Assembly: GCA_015059925.1 (NCBI GenBank)
Contig: SUZL01000007.1
Span: 37,674 to 101,673 of the forward strand
Length of the DNA: 64,000 nt
Direction of reading: 5' to 3'
Origin: Rikenellaceae bacterium
GTDB taxonomy: Bacteria; Bacteroidota; Bacteroidia; Bacteroidales; Rikenellaceae
Shown: positions 25,238 through 33,880 of the stretch, piece by piece
How the letters are laid out: every line of letters begins with the position of its first letter
Numbering within the stretch: the first letter of the stretch is position 1
Program-made: the position numbers and the translations under genes
Notes under the pieces: generated by a model
Seen by the model: only the letters and a program-made list of their open reading frames with translations
What the model was told of the DNA's origin: nothing
Database searches by the model: none

Positions 25238-26854
25238 ATGGCTGATTTCATCTATCAGGAACCCTATCCCATTGAGAAGGATACCACCGAGTATGAACTC
25301 GTTACGAAAGATTATGTGAAGGTTGTCGAGTGCGACGGCCGCAAGATCCTCAAGGTCGATCCCAAGGGCCTCGAGCTGCTGTCAAAGCGCGCTTACAGCG
25401 ACGTTTCGTTCTACCTGCGCCCCTCACACCTGCAGAAGCTGGCTAACATTCTGGAGGACGCTGAAGCTTCGGACAACGATAAGTTTGTGGCATACACTAT
25501 GCTGCTGAATCAGGCCGTAGCTGCCGAGGGCGAGCTGCCCACCTGTCAGGATACCGGTACGGCCATCTGCATCGGCCACAAGGGCGAGGATGTTTACACC
25601 GGCGCCGACGATGCCGAGTGCATCGCTCGCGGTGTATATGAGACCTACAAGGAGCGCAACCTCCGCTACTCGCAGGTTGTTCCCTTCACGATGACCGACG
25701 AGAAGAACTCGGGCACGAACCTTCCCGCGCAGATCGACATCTACGCAGGTCATCCCGGCTCGATGGAGTACGAGTTCCTGTTCATCACCAAGGGTGGTGG
25801 CTCGGCCAACAAGACCTTCCTCTACCAGCAGACCAAGGCTCTGCTGAACGAGCAGTCGCTCGAGAAGTTCTTCCGCGAGCATCTGGCCGATCTGGGTACT
25901 TCGGCTTGTCCTCCCTACCACCTTGCAGTCTGCATCGGCGGTACGTCGGCCGAGATGTGTCTCTCGACCGTTAAGAAGGCTTCGGCCGGTTATCTGGATC
26001 ACCTGCCCACGTCGGGTAACGAGGGTGGCCGCTGCTTCCGCGATCTGGAGTGGGAGGAGCGCATCACCAAGATGTGTCAGGAGATGGGTATGGGTGCCCA
26101 GTTTGGTGGCAAGTACTACGTTCACGACGTTCGCGTGATCCGCGCACCCCGCCACGCAGCCAGCTGCCCCGTAGCTATCGGCGTAAGCTGCTCGGCCGAC
26201 CGTAACATCAAGGCCAAGATCACTCCCGAGGGTATCTTCGTGGAGAAGCTCGAGAAGAATCCTGCTCGCTTCCTGCCCGCCGAGGCTCCCGCAATGAGCC
26301 CCGCCGTAGATATCGACTTGGACGAGGGTATGGACAAGGTACGCGAGATTCTGACGCAGTACCCCATCAAGACCCGTCTTAACCTGAAGGGTACGCTCAT
26401 CGTAGCGCGCGACATCGCCCACGCCCGCATCAAGCAGATGCTCGACGAGGGACAGCCTATGCCCGAGTACTTCAAGAATCACCCCGTATATTACGCTGGC
26501 CCTGCCAAGACTCCCAAGGGTATGGCATCGGGTTCGTTCGGCCCCACCACGGCAGGACGTATGGATCCCTACGTTGATCTGTTCCAGAAGGCTGGCGGCT
26601 CGATGGTGATGGTAGCGAAGGGTAACCGTTCGAAGGCCGTGACGGACGCTTGTCAGGCTAACGGTGGTTTCTACCTCGGCTCAATCGGTGGCCCCGCTGC
26701 CGTATTGGCTAAGCGTTCGATCAAGAGCGTTGAGGTGGTTGACTTCCCCGAGTTGGGTATGGAGGCTGTGCGCAAGATCTACGTTGAGGACTTCCCAGCA
26801 TTCATCATCGTAGATGATAAGGGTAACGATTTCTTTGCCGACTTCGCCCATTAG
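25238..26854 (+). CDS. Class I fumarate hydratase
   Basis: A protein of 538 residues of the iron-sulfur FumA/FumB type with both the alpha and beta parts in one chain. Cysteines that hold the 4Fe-4S cluster lie in [10 protein letters not shown] (about residue 101), [13 protein letters not shown] (about 224) and [11 protein letters not shown] (about 312). The C-terminal part has [16 protein letters not shown] and [11 protein letters not shown], typical of the beta domain. It interconverts fumarate and malate and in fermenting Bacteroidales works in the reductive branch to succinate. Its codon use suggests high expression. A structured 3' element (S3) and a terminator follow. Confidence 0.95.
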   Translation: MADFIYQEPYPIEKDTTEYELVTKDYVKVVECDGRKILKVDPKGLELLSKRAYSDVSFYLRPSHLQKLANILEDAEASDNDKFVAYTMLLNQAVAAEGELPTCQDTGTAICIGHKGEDVYTGADDAECIARGVYETYKERNLRYSQVVPFTMTDEKNSGTNLPAQIDIYAGHPGSMEYEFLFITKGGGSANKTFLYQQTKALLNEQSLEKFFREHLADLGTSACPPYHLAVCIGGTSAEMCLSTVKKASAGYLDHLPTSGNEGGRCFRDLEWEERITKMCQEMGMGAQFGGKYYVHDVRVIRAPRHAASCPVAIGVSCSADRNIKAKITPEGIFVEKLEKNPARFLPAEAPAMSPAVDIDLDEGMDKVREILTQYPIKTRLNLKGTLIVARDIAHARIKQMLDEGQPMPEYFKNHPVYYAGPAKTPKGMASGSFGPTTAGRMDPYVDLFQKAGGSMVMVAKGNRSKAVTDACQANGGFYLGSIGGPAAVLAKRSIKSVEVVDFPELGMEAVRKIYVEDFPAFIIVDDKGNDFFADFAH

Positions 26855-26862
26855 TAGTCGTC

Positions 26863-27033
26863 TAACAAGGTAATTTCGGCGTTAAGTTCCTTTTGGTTGC
26901 TACGCTCGGCAAAGTGAGCAAGCTCCCTCTGCCCTCGCTTAAACGCAACCTTATGCTCGATTTCAAAATGCTCATTTACTTCGAGTAAACTCCGCTTTTG
27001 AAATCTTCGCAAGCCTTGAAATTCCTCTTGTTA
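26863..27033 (+). repeat. Structured 3' element S3 after fumarase
   Basis: Outer stem TAACAAG / CTTGTTA, then GTAATTTC / GAAATTCC. First branch GGTTGC / GCAACC with inner GGCA-AAGT-GAG-CAAG-CTC-CCTC-TGCC. Second branch GATTTCAAAA / TTTTGAAATC with internal loop TGCTCA / CTCCGC and apical stem TTTAC / GTAAA. It is the longest of the three copies. Confidence 0.75.
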
Positions 27034-27057
27034 TACAACCACTAAAACTACAATACG

Positions 27058-27097
27058 AGATTGAGGGTGTTAAATCGACACCCTCAATTTTCTCTCT
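27058..27097 (+). terminator. Terminator after S3
   Basis: ATTGAGGGTGT / ACACCCTCAAT with a 7-base loop, followed by a T-rich tail. Confidence 0.9.
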
Positions 27098-27174
27098 TTT
27101 GGGAGAACTTTTTGCTTTGCCGTGAAATAAATCACGGCAAAATTACGTTTTTGTTAAGGATAAACAACATATAA

Positions 27175-29013
27175 ATGAGCTCATTCCTTAAACACATTCT
27201 ACTCACCCTCGTGGCCGCCTTTTCGCTTACGATGGCGCGTGCCGAGGGCGATGTATCGTTCGAGATCAACACGCCGCTGATCGTAACGGCGGGCGAGATG
27301 TTCCGCGTGGAGTTCGTGCTCACCAACGGCACTCCCGACAGCGACTCGTTCCGCACGCCCTCGTTCGAGGGGCTGGAGGTGCTGGCGGGCCCCACAACGG
27401 CTACGGGCCACTCGTTCCAGTCGATAAATGGCGTCTCGAGCAGCAAATCGACCTACACGATAACCTACGTCGTGGTGGCGCAGACGGCCGGCAATATCAC
27501 CATCGCACCCGCCGAGGTGAAGGTCGATGGCAAGCGTTACACCACCAAATCGACCCCCATCGAGGTTGTGGCGCAGAGCGCCCAGCGCGACGAGCAGGCC
27601 GCAACGGAGCAGGGCACAGCCGTGCAGAATCAGATTGCCGACGACGACATCCTGCTGCGACTGAACCTCTCGCGTCAGGAGGTCTATCAGGGCGAGCCGA
27701 TACGTGCCTCGCTCACGCTCTACACGCGCGCCAGCATCGCAGGCTTCGAGGACGTCAAGCTCCCCTCGTTCAACGGTTTCTGGTCGCAGGAGCTGCCCAC
27801 CGACGGCTACGCCGCAACGCGCCAGACGGTCGATGGCAAGGTCTATGATTCGCAGATCATCAAGGAGTATCTTCTCTATCCCCAGCAGTCGGGACAGCTC
27901 ACGATCGAATCGACCGATTTGACGGCCGTCGCTCAGGTTGTGATGCGTTCGCGCCGCACGTTCGATCCCTTCTTCGGCGGTGGTGCCGAGGTCTATAACG
28001 TGCCGCGCAAGCTCTCGACGGGAGCGCTGACCATCAACGTGAAGCCCCTGCCCGCAGGTGCTCCCGCATCGTTCACGGGTGCTGTGGGATCCTTCACGAT
28101 GGATACCGAGAATCCCCCGCAGATGCTCAAGGCCAACTCGGCCGCCTCGTACACCGTAACGATCAACGGTACGGGTAACCTTACCTTCCTGCAGGCCCCC
28201 AAGCTCTCGCTGCCCACATCGTTCGAGCTCTACGATGTGCGCTCTACGGAGTCGATCCGCACCACAACGGCCGGCACGTCGGGCTATCGCCGCTTCGAGT
28301 ACCCCTTCATTGCGCGCTCGGAGGGCGACTACAACCTGCAACCCATCGAGTTCACATTCTTCAGCCCCGAGCGTGAGTCGTACGTTACGCTGCAGTCGGC
28401 ACCCTTGACGCTGAGCATCTCCCCCGATGGCTCAGGCTCGTCATCTACGGCCCAGCAGCTCATCATCGGCTCATCGAAGGAGGGCGTGCGCCAGATCGGT
28501 AGCGACATCCGCTTCATCAAGATCGGCGAGCCGCGCCTCAGCTCGATCTCCGCGCCGCTGATGCTGAGCGGGACGTACTTTGTGCTCATCGCGCTTGTCA
28601 TCGTGGCTACCGTTGTGGCCTACTTTATCCTGCGCCGCGTGATCCGCGACAGCAAGAATACGGTTCTTAGGCGCAACCGCCGCGCCAACAAGGTGGCAGT
28701 GCAACGCTTCCGCGTGGCCGAGAAGTATATGAACGAGCGCAACCGCCACTCCTTCTTCGAGGAGATGCTGTTGGCGCTGTGGGGCTATATGAGCGACAAG
28801 CTCAATATCCCCGTCTCGAGTCTGACGAAGGAGCGCATCCGCGAGGAGCTGCAACGTCGCGGCTGCTCTGCCGAGGTGGCACACCATTTCACCGACATCA
28901 TCTCGCGTTGCGACGAGGCGCAGTACTCGCCCGTGGAGTCGGTGTCGATGGAGGAGGTCTATTCGGACGGAGTGAACATCATATCGCAAATCGAGTCGAT
29001 TATTAAACGCTAA
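27175..29013 (+). CDS. batD: BatD family protein
   Basis: A protein of 612 residues: signal peptide (LLTLVAAFSLTMARA), a series of beta-sandwich repeats with the BatD/oxygen-tolerance pattern (NTPLIVTAGEMFRVEFVLTN near the start), a transmembrane segment near 463-482 (YFVLIALVIVATVVAYFIL), and a cytosolic tail with a helical domain. BatD belongs to the Bat system associated with MoxR ATPases and VWA proteins; the exact role is unsettled. Only batE follows. MoxR, BatA, BatB and BatC are not in this window, although they usually precede BatD. Confidence 0.85.
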   Translation: MSSFLKHILLTLVAAFSLTMARAEGDVSFEINTPLIVTAGEMFRVEFVLTNGTPDSDSFRTPSFEGLEVLAGPTTATGHSFQSINGVSSSKSTYTITYVVVAQTAGNITIAPAEVKVDGKRYTTKSTPIEVVAQSAQRDEQAATEQGTAVQNQIADDDILLRLNLSRQEVYQGEPIRASLTLYTRASIAGFEDVKLPSFNGFWSQELPTDGYAATRQTVDGKVYDSQIIKEYLLYPQQSGQLTIESTDLTAVAQVVMRSRRTFDPFFGGGAEVYNVPRKLSTGALTINVKPLPAGAPASFTGAVGSFTMDTENPPQMLKANSAASYTVTINGTGNLTFLQAPKLSLPTSFELYDVRSTESIRTTTAGTSGYRRFEYPFIARSEGDYNLQPIEFTFFSPERESYVTLQSAPLTLSISPDGSGSSSTAQQLIIGSSKEGVRQIGSDIRFIKIGEPRLSSISAPLMLSGTYFVLIALVIVATVVAYFILRRVIRDSKNTVLRRNRRANKVAVQRFRVAEKYMNERNRHSFFEEMLLALWGYMSDKLNIPVSSLTKERIREELQRRGCSAEVAHHFTDIISRCDEAQYSPVESVSMEEVYSDGVNIISQIESIIKR

Positions 29014-29016
29014 GCT

Positions 29017-29880
29017 ATGAGACGATTTTTTATTATAATAGCTCTCCTCGCTCTCTCCGCCACTTTTGCTCAGGCGCAGACCGAGCAGCCGATGCCGACC
29101 GAGGCGCAGGAGCAGCAGGGGCAGCCACAGGAACAGCCACAGCAGGAGCAGCAGCCCCTCTTTACGATGAAACCCTCGCCCAACAACCCCGAGGCGTTGT
29201 GGGATGCGGCTGCGGCGGCCTACAATGCGGCCGACTACCTGACCGCCATCGAGTACTACACCACCATTCTGGACGGTGGTCGCCACTCGGCCGAGCTCTA
29301 CTACAATCTGGCCAACGCCTACTTCAAGCGCGAGCAGGTGGGTGAGGCGCTGCTGAACTACAACCGCGCCCTGCGTCTGAAGCCCGCCGACGAGGATATT
29401 CGCCACAATCTGGCCTACGCCGAGCAATCGACCAAGGATAGCATCGAGCAGATCCCCGAGTTCTTCCTCTCGACGTGGATGCGTTCGGTGCGCAACCTTA
29501 TGGGTGGCAATGCGTGGACCATTCTCTCGATTGTGATGCTGGCCCTCGCGCTCACGATGGCGCTTATCTATCTTCTGGCACAGCCCCTCACGATGCGTAA
29601 GGCGGGATTCTATTCGATGGCTGTCTTTGGCCTGCTCTTCATTATCACTACCTCCTTTGCGTGGAGTGCCCGGACGGAGACTACCGCCCGCCGCGAGGCT
29701 ATCATTATGAGTTCGGCGGCCTCGATCAAGAGCTCACCCGACGGCAACGCGACCGAGCTTTTCGTGCTGCACGAGGGCACGAAGGTGCGCGTGGGCGAGG
29801 TTATGGAGAAGTGGGCCGAGGTGCGCATCGCCGATGGCCGCAAGGGCTGGATTGAGATTGATAGAATCGAAAGAATATAG
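29017..29880 (+). CDS. batE: BatE family protein (TPR and SH3-like)
   Basis: A protein of 287 residues, ATG three bases after the batD stop. A signal peptide is followed by a Q/P-rich linker, TPR motifs around residues 60-140 (AELYYNLANAYFKREQVGEA), a transmembrane pair near 165-215, and a C-terminal bacterial SH3 domain (LHEGTKVRVGEVMEKWAEVR, ending GRKGWIEIDRIERI). This order is that of BatE. It sits in the inner membrane with the SH3 domain likely outside. The tight spacing implies joint expression with batD. Confidence 0.85.
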   Translation: MRRFFIIIALLALSATFAQAQTEQPMPTEAQEQQGQPQEQPQQEQQPLFTMKPSPNNPEALWDAAAAAYNAADYLTAIEYYTTILDGGRHSAELYYNLANAYFKREQVGEALLNYNRALRLKPADEDIRHNLAYAEQSTKDSIEQIPEFFLSTWMRSVRNLMGGNAWTILSIVMLALALTMALIYLLAQPLTMRKAGFYSMAVFGLLFIITTSFAWSARTETTARREAIIMSSAASIKSSPDGNATELFVLHEGTKVRVGEVMEKWAEVRIADGRKGWIEIDRIERI

Positions 29881-29907
29881 TAAACTCTACGACCGTCATT
29901 GCTCCAC

Positions 29908-30003
29908 ATAAAGGAGCCGCCTGAAACGGCGACCGAAGCCCCTGCCTCGGGCGGGGGTGTGGGGGTGGGTCAGAAATTATTAATGCGGCCAGTGGCCGCA
30001 AGT
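29908..30003 (+). repeat. R4b leader repeat before recR
   Basis: Second copy of the R4 element: GCCG-TTTCAG-type hairpin, G-rich segment and the palindrome GCGGCCAGTGGCCGC ending 28 bases before the recR ATG. Confidence 0.75.
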
Positions 30004-30027
30004 TCAAGCGTAGATAAAGTTTTATTT

Positions 30028-30627
30028 ATGTCGAAACTTTTGCAAGATGCCGTAGCGGAATTTGCGAAGCTCCCGGGCGTTGGTCGTCGCACGGCATTGC
30101 GCCTGTCGATGCACCTGCTGAAGATGGACGCGGAGGCTGTTGAGCAGATGACCTCGGCCATCGCGCGCTTCCGCCGCGAGGTGCGCCACTGCGAGGAGTG
30201 CAACAACCTGAGCGACGAGGCCCGCTGCCCGATATGCCAAAACCCCGAGCGCGACCGCTCGACGATTTGCGTTGTGGAGCAGGTGGGCGACTTGATGTCG
30301 ATCGAGAATACGCGCCAATATCGCGGTCTGTACCACGTCTTGGGGGGCGTGATCTCGCCGATGCAAGGCGTTGGCCCGTCGGATTTGAAGATCGATATGC
30401 TCATCGAGAAGGTCGCTGCGGGAGAGGTGCGTGAGGTCATTCTGGCCATCTCAACCTCCATCGAGGGCGAGACCACACTCTTCTACATTATGAACCGCCT
30501 GAAGGCCTACCCCGACGTGCGTGTCTCGACCATCGCGCGCGGCATCGGCTTCGGTGACGAGCTGGAGTATGTCGATGAACTCACCATCACCCACGCCCTG
30601 CTCAATCGCCGCCCCGTTGAGGGGTAG
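30028..30627 (+). CDS. recR: Recombination protein RecR
   Basis: ATG 30028 gives 199 residues starting MSKLLQDAVAEFAKLPGVGR; an earlier in-frame start would translate the R4 repeat. The HhH region (LPGVGRRTALRLSMHLL), the zinc finger CEECNNLSDEARCPIC with a Cys4 set, and the Toprim domain (VVEQVGDLMSIE ... HVLGGVISPMQGVGP) are in the normal order. RecR works with RecO and RecF in gap repair by RecA loading. It is probably transcribed alone. Confidence 0.96.
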   Translation: MSKLLQDAVAEFAKLPGVGRRTALRLSMHLLKMDAEAVEQMTSAIARFRREVRHCEECNNLSDEARCPICQNPERDRSTICVVEQVGDLMSIENTRQYRGLYHVLGGVISPMQGVGPSDLKIDMLIEKVAAGEVREVILAISTSIEGETTLFYIMNRLKAYPDVRVSTIARGIGFGDELEYVDELTITHALLNRRPVEG

Positions 30628-30671
30628 TTATGTGAGAAATTCAAAATTCAAAATTCAAAATGCAAAATTAA

Positions 30672-30719
30672 GACCCCTCCGTCGCTACGCGACACCTCCC
30701 CTCCATAAGGGGAGGAGTT
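30672..30719. repeat. R5b double-hairpin repeat
   Basis: Hairpins GTCGC-TAC-GCGAC and CTCCCCT-CCAT-AAGGGGAG; see the paired copy at 5981-6026. Confidence 0.75.
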
Positions 30720-30728
30720 TGTAAATAA

Positions 30729-31090
30729 AAAACCGCACTGCAGAATTTGCGGAAGAAGGGCGGCGCGTTGGCGGAGGGTTAAAAAATGGAGACCTTTTGA
30801 TTGCTTCAAAAGTGCGTAGCATCCATTTTACCGACGACGGCGCGACGACCCCGCAAATTGTGCCTTAACGGAGTTTTCCTCCTCGCGGCTCGGCAAAGTG
30901 AGCAAGCTCCCTCTGCTCGCGCTCGCAGCGTCGGTTGCGGCCTTTTTGTGCAACTTTTTCGGAAAAAGTTGCGTGAAAAATAATTTGGTATCAGCAAACT
31001 ATTCTTACAAAGGTAGATTCCAATCATTTTCACATAGAAACGATTATAGTATCAGGCAAGTAAAACGATGTGAAAATGTGGAATGACGTA
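30729..31090 (+). repeat. R1 element, copy D (with inserted module)
   Basis: Full copy carrying about 70 extra bases (30867-30938) that include GCTCGGCAAAGTGAGCAAGC, a module also found in S3 and in R1 copy E. Copies A and F lack it. Confidence 0.9.
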
Positions 31091-31112
31091 ATTCTCATTT
31101 TGAATTTTGAAT

Positions 31113-31147
31113 TAAAAAAAGGTGTCCGAACGGGACACCTTTTTTAT
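31113..31147. terminator. Terminator identical in core to the one after folB
   Basis: AAAAAAGGTGTCC / GGACACCTTTTTT with loop GAACG; it lies downstream of the META-domain gene (minus strand) and of R1 copy D. Its symmetry allows both directions. Confidence 0.85.
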
Positions 31148-31148
31148 T

Positions 31149-31266
31149 ATTCCGCTACCGCGCTTAGGACCGCCTGCACGCCTAAGGCGTGTTTTGCAAC
31201 GGCCTGCTGCTCTTGCTGTCGGCGGCATTGCGGTTTATTCCGTTACCGCACTTAGGACCGCTTGCA
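31149..31266. repeat. 30-base direct duplication of the lipoprotein gene end, bracketing an R2 unit
   Basis: 31149-31178 and 31237-31266 match at 27 of 30 bases. The right copy is the 3' end of the META-domain gene including its stop; the left copy repeats it beyond an R2 unit with palindrome CACGCCTAAGGCGTG (31177-31191). Confidence 0.9.
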
Positions 31267-31657
31267 TCTCTCCATTGCTTAGCAACAGCAGCAGCGAGCC
31301 ATCCACCTCGTAGTGCGTTATGCGCTCCAGAAGCGCCGCAAATTCGCTCTCGAGGGCCTGATCGGGACACATCATCCGCGTCGTGCCGAGCGAGTCAAAC
31401 GCGAGTGCGCCCGTCGGTGAGGTGGTATATCCGCCACTAAACTGGTTGCAGGCGCCGCGGCCTGCGAAGATTCCATCCTCGCCAAAGCTGAAGGTGAACT
31501 GCCCCTTCTCGAAGGTGTAGTCGCGCCCCATCATTCGCACCAGCTGCCACTGCTGCCCCTCTAAAGGCAGGTTATTCTTGCCCTTGCGGCAGGCGCAGCA
31601 GCCGCTTGTGAGCAGCAGCGCGAGAGCCGATATAGTAATACAAAATAGTGTTCTCAT
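31235..31657 (-). CDS. META domain (HslJ-like) lipoprotein
   Basis: A protein of 140 residues with a lipoprotein signal ending LLLTSGC (Cys19). The META domain is seen in the segment LEGQQWQLVRMMG, followed by GIFAGRGACNQFSGGYTTS, in which GCNxFxGxY is the family signature (here ACNQFSGGY), and MMCPDQALESEFAALLERI. META proteins are envelope proteins of unclear role, linked to stress resistance in E. coli HslJ. Its 3' end is duplicated downstream. Confidence 0.82.
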   Translation of the reverse strand: MRTLFCITISALALLLTSGCCACRKGKNNLPLEGQQWQLVRMMGRDYTFEKGQFTFSFGEDGIFAGRGACNQFSGGYTTSPTGALAFDSLGTTRMMCPDQALESEFAALLERITHYEVDGSLLLLLSNGEMQAVLSAVTE

Positions 31658-31686
31658 AGCCTTTCTCCTTCAATAATCGTTCCGCA

Positions 31687-33027
31687 TTAGATAATACCCA
31701 GATTCTTCACGAAGATGTAGATGATCAGCAGCGGTGTGATGTATCTGAGCGTGAACCACAGCAGCGGGAACAGACGGCCGCGCAGCTTGCCGTGATTGGT
31801 CATCTGGTCGCGCAGGAACGAGGGTTTCATCTTCCACGTCACGAACAGGCAGGTGAACAGACCGCCGATGGGCATCAGGATGTTGGCCGTCGTGTAGTCG
31901 AAGATGTCGAAGAACGAAGTATCCTGAATATCAAGCACCTTGATGTCGAACACCCACAGCAGCGACAGCAGACACAGCGCCAGCGACAGAGCCGACGTGA
32001 TGCGCGTAGCGGCCTTGCGCGAGAGGTTGTACTCCTCGAGGAAGTAGGCCGTCAGCACCTCGTGGAACGAGATTGTCGAGGTGAGCGAGGCCATAATCAG
32101 CAGGATGAAGAATACCGACGACCACACACCCGCCATAGGCATATCCTTGAAGATCTCGGGCAGCGTAACGAAGATCAGCGAAGCACCCTCCGAGGGCTCC
32201 AGACCTGCGCTGAAGACGGCGGGGAAGATCACCAATCCGGCCAGAACGGCCACCAAGAGCGTGAGCAGAGCCACGCTGAGCGAAGTGCCCGTAAGGTTGT
32301 TATCCTCCTTAAAATAAGAGGCATAGGTTACCATACATCCCATTCCCACCGAGAGCGAGAAGAAGGCCTGACCGATAGCCGTAAAGATGGTCTTGGCGGA
32401 GAATGCCTCGGCGAAGTTGGGCCTGAGGAAGAACTCGTAGCCGCCCTCGGCACCCGGCATAAACGCCACGCGGATGGCCATAATGACGAGGATGACGAAC
32501 AGTGCGGGCATCATCACCTTCGAGGCCTTCTCGATACCCTTCTCCACGCCGCGGATGATGATCAGGTGCGTGAGCAGGATAAAGAGGAATGTATATAACA
32601 CCTCGCGCCACGATGCTTGGAACGTAGCAAACTGCGTGGTGAAGCTCTCCGTCGAAGAGTAGAGCGAGCCTGTGAGCGATGAGAAGAAGTACTCGAGCGA
32701 CCAGCCCGCCACGATGTAGTAATATCCCGAGATGAACATCGCGCCAATCACACCGCAGTAGCCCAGCCAACGCCAATTCTTCGCCAGCGAGCGGTAGCCG
32801 CCAACGGCATTCATCTTAGTCTGGCGGCCCACGGCGAACTCGCCGAGCATCACGGGAATACCCACCACAAAGACGCAGAGCAGATATACCAACATAAAGG
32901 CCGCACCACCGTGCTCACCCGCCATATAGGGGAAACGCCAAATACTTCCCAGACCGATAGCGCTGCCGGCCGCAACCAGAATAGCGCTCAACTTGCCTCC
33001 GAACGAGGCTCTTTTTTGCTGACTCAT
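31687..33027 (-). CDS. Sodium-dependent neurotransmitter-symporter (SNF) family transporter
   Basis: Start MSQQKRASFGGKLSAILVAA at 33027 (an ATG 13 codons earlier lies in the promoter); 446 residues. The family signature GSAIGLGSIWRFPYMAGEHG in the first membrane segment and about 11-12 membrane segments in total place it in the LeuT/SNF group. GYYYIVAGWSLEYFF forms segment three. These proteins import amino acids or related solutes with sodium. The substrate is unknown. The gene is transcribed before the META lipoprotein gene on the same strand, 30 bases apart. Confidence 0.92.
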   Translation of the reverse strand: MSQQKRASFGGKLSAILVAAGSAIGLGSIWRFPYMAGEHGGAAFMLVYLLCVFVVGIPVMLGEFAVGRQTKMNAVGGYRSLAKNWRWLGYCGVIGAMFISGYYYIVAGWSLEYFFSSLTGSLYSSTESFTTQFATFQASWREVLYTFLFILLTHLIIIRGVEKGIEKASKVMMPALFVILVIMAIRVAFMPGAEGGYEFFLRPNFAEAFSAKTIFTAIGQAFFSLSVGMGCMVTYASYFKEDNNLTGTSLSVALLTLLVAVLAGLVIFPAVFSAGLEPSEGASLIFVTLPEIFKDMPMAGVWSSVFFILLIMASLTSTISFHEVLTAYFLEEYNLSRKAATRITSALSLALCLLSLLWVFDIKVLDIQDTSFFDIFDYTTANILMPIGGLFTCLFVTWKMKPSFLRDQMTNHGKLRGRLFPLLWFTLRYITPLLIIYIFVKNLGII

Positions 33028-33053
33028 AACCAGATTTTTAACCTTATTTTCGG

Positions 33054-33061
33054 CAAATATA
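33054..33061 (-). promoter_or_regulatory. -7 promoter element of the SNF transporter gene
   Basis: CAAATATA on the plus strand reads TATATTTG on the minus strand, 27 bases before the ATG. Confidence 0.5.
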
Positions 33062-33090
33062 CGCAAAAAATGATAAAGATGTTTATCAAC

Positions 33091-33212
33091 AATTCAAAAT
33101 CACGCCTAAGGCGTGTTTCCCAACGGCCTGCTACTCCTGCTCTCGGGCATTATGGGCGGCAGGCGGTGCAATGCAGAATGCAAAATGCAAAATGCAAAAT
33201 TCAAAATGAGGC
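33091..33212 (-). repeat. R2 unit with AT repeats
   Basis: Palindrome CACGCCTAAGGCGTG (33101-33115), then an R2 body ending GGGCGGCAGGCGG and tandem AATGCAAAATGC-type repeats. Confidence 0.8.
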
Positions 33213-33234
33213 TGACGCGCAAAAAAAAATAAAA

Positions 33235-33540
33235 AACCGCACTGCAGAATTTGCGGAAAAAGGGCGGCGCGTTGGCGGAGGGTTAAAAAATGGAGACCTT
33301 TTGATTGCTTCAAAAGTGCGAAGCATTCATTTTACCGACGACGACGCGGCGACCCCGCAAATTGTGCCTTAACAAAGTTTTCCTCCTCGCGGCTCGGCAA
33401 AGTGAGCAAGCTCCCTCTGCTCGCGCTCGCAGCGTCGGTTGCGGCCTTTTTGTGCAACTTTTTCGGAAAAAGTTGCGTGAAAAATAATTTATTATCAGCA
33501 AACTTTTTTCACAAAGGTAGATTCCAATCATTTTCACATC
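33235..33540 (+). repeat. R1 element, copy E, truncated
   Basis: Starts like other copies and carries the same 70-base module as copy D, but breaks off after the first arm of the terminal hairpin (TTTTCACATC at about 33531-33540). A different GC-rich hairpin (CTTGC-TAC-GCAAG) follows. Confidence 0.85.
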
Positions 33541-33767
33541 GTACTGCCCGCCCCATCGCCTTGCTACGCAAGTCGGGGAAGGCGAAGGAATAAAAATCAG
33601 GAAAAAAGGGAAATTATTTCTAAATTTTGATCTATTTTTCGCATAGTGCAAAAGATTATAAATCAGATGTTGCCATCCCGAAAAGATTGAAAAACGAAAT
33701 TTTCGGCACCAAAACAACCAAAAAGTATATCTTATCGACCAAAATCGAAAAAATGTTGCTCAAAAAA
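33541..33767. other. Gap before the Gfo/Idh promoter
   Basis: Contains the GC-rich hairpin at the broken end of R1 copy E and then AT-rich sequence; no gene seen. Confidence 0.5.
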
Positions 33768-33798
33768 TTGATTTTGCCAATCATAATTTATACATTTG
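33768..33798 (+). promoter_or_regulatory. Promoter of the Gfo/Idh gene
   Basis: TTG at 33768-33770, 20 bases, then TACATTTG at 33791-33798. Confidence 0.65.
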
Positions 33799-33880
33799 TG
33801 TGGGAAATGTGGTGTTGCGACAATAATTAGCTGTAATCCGCCGCCACCCCTCCCGCAAAACCGAGAACCTAAAACTTGAT

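Noticed and set aside
29899..30027. N-terminal extension of recR
   Set aside because: It would translate the R4 repeat element; the conserved protein starts at 30028.
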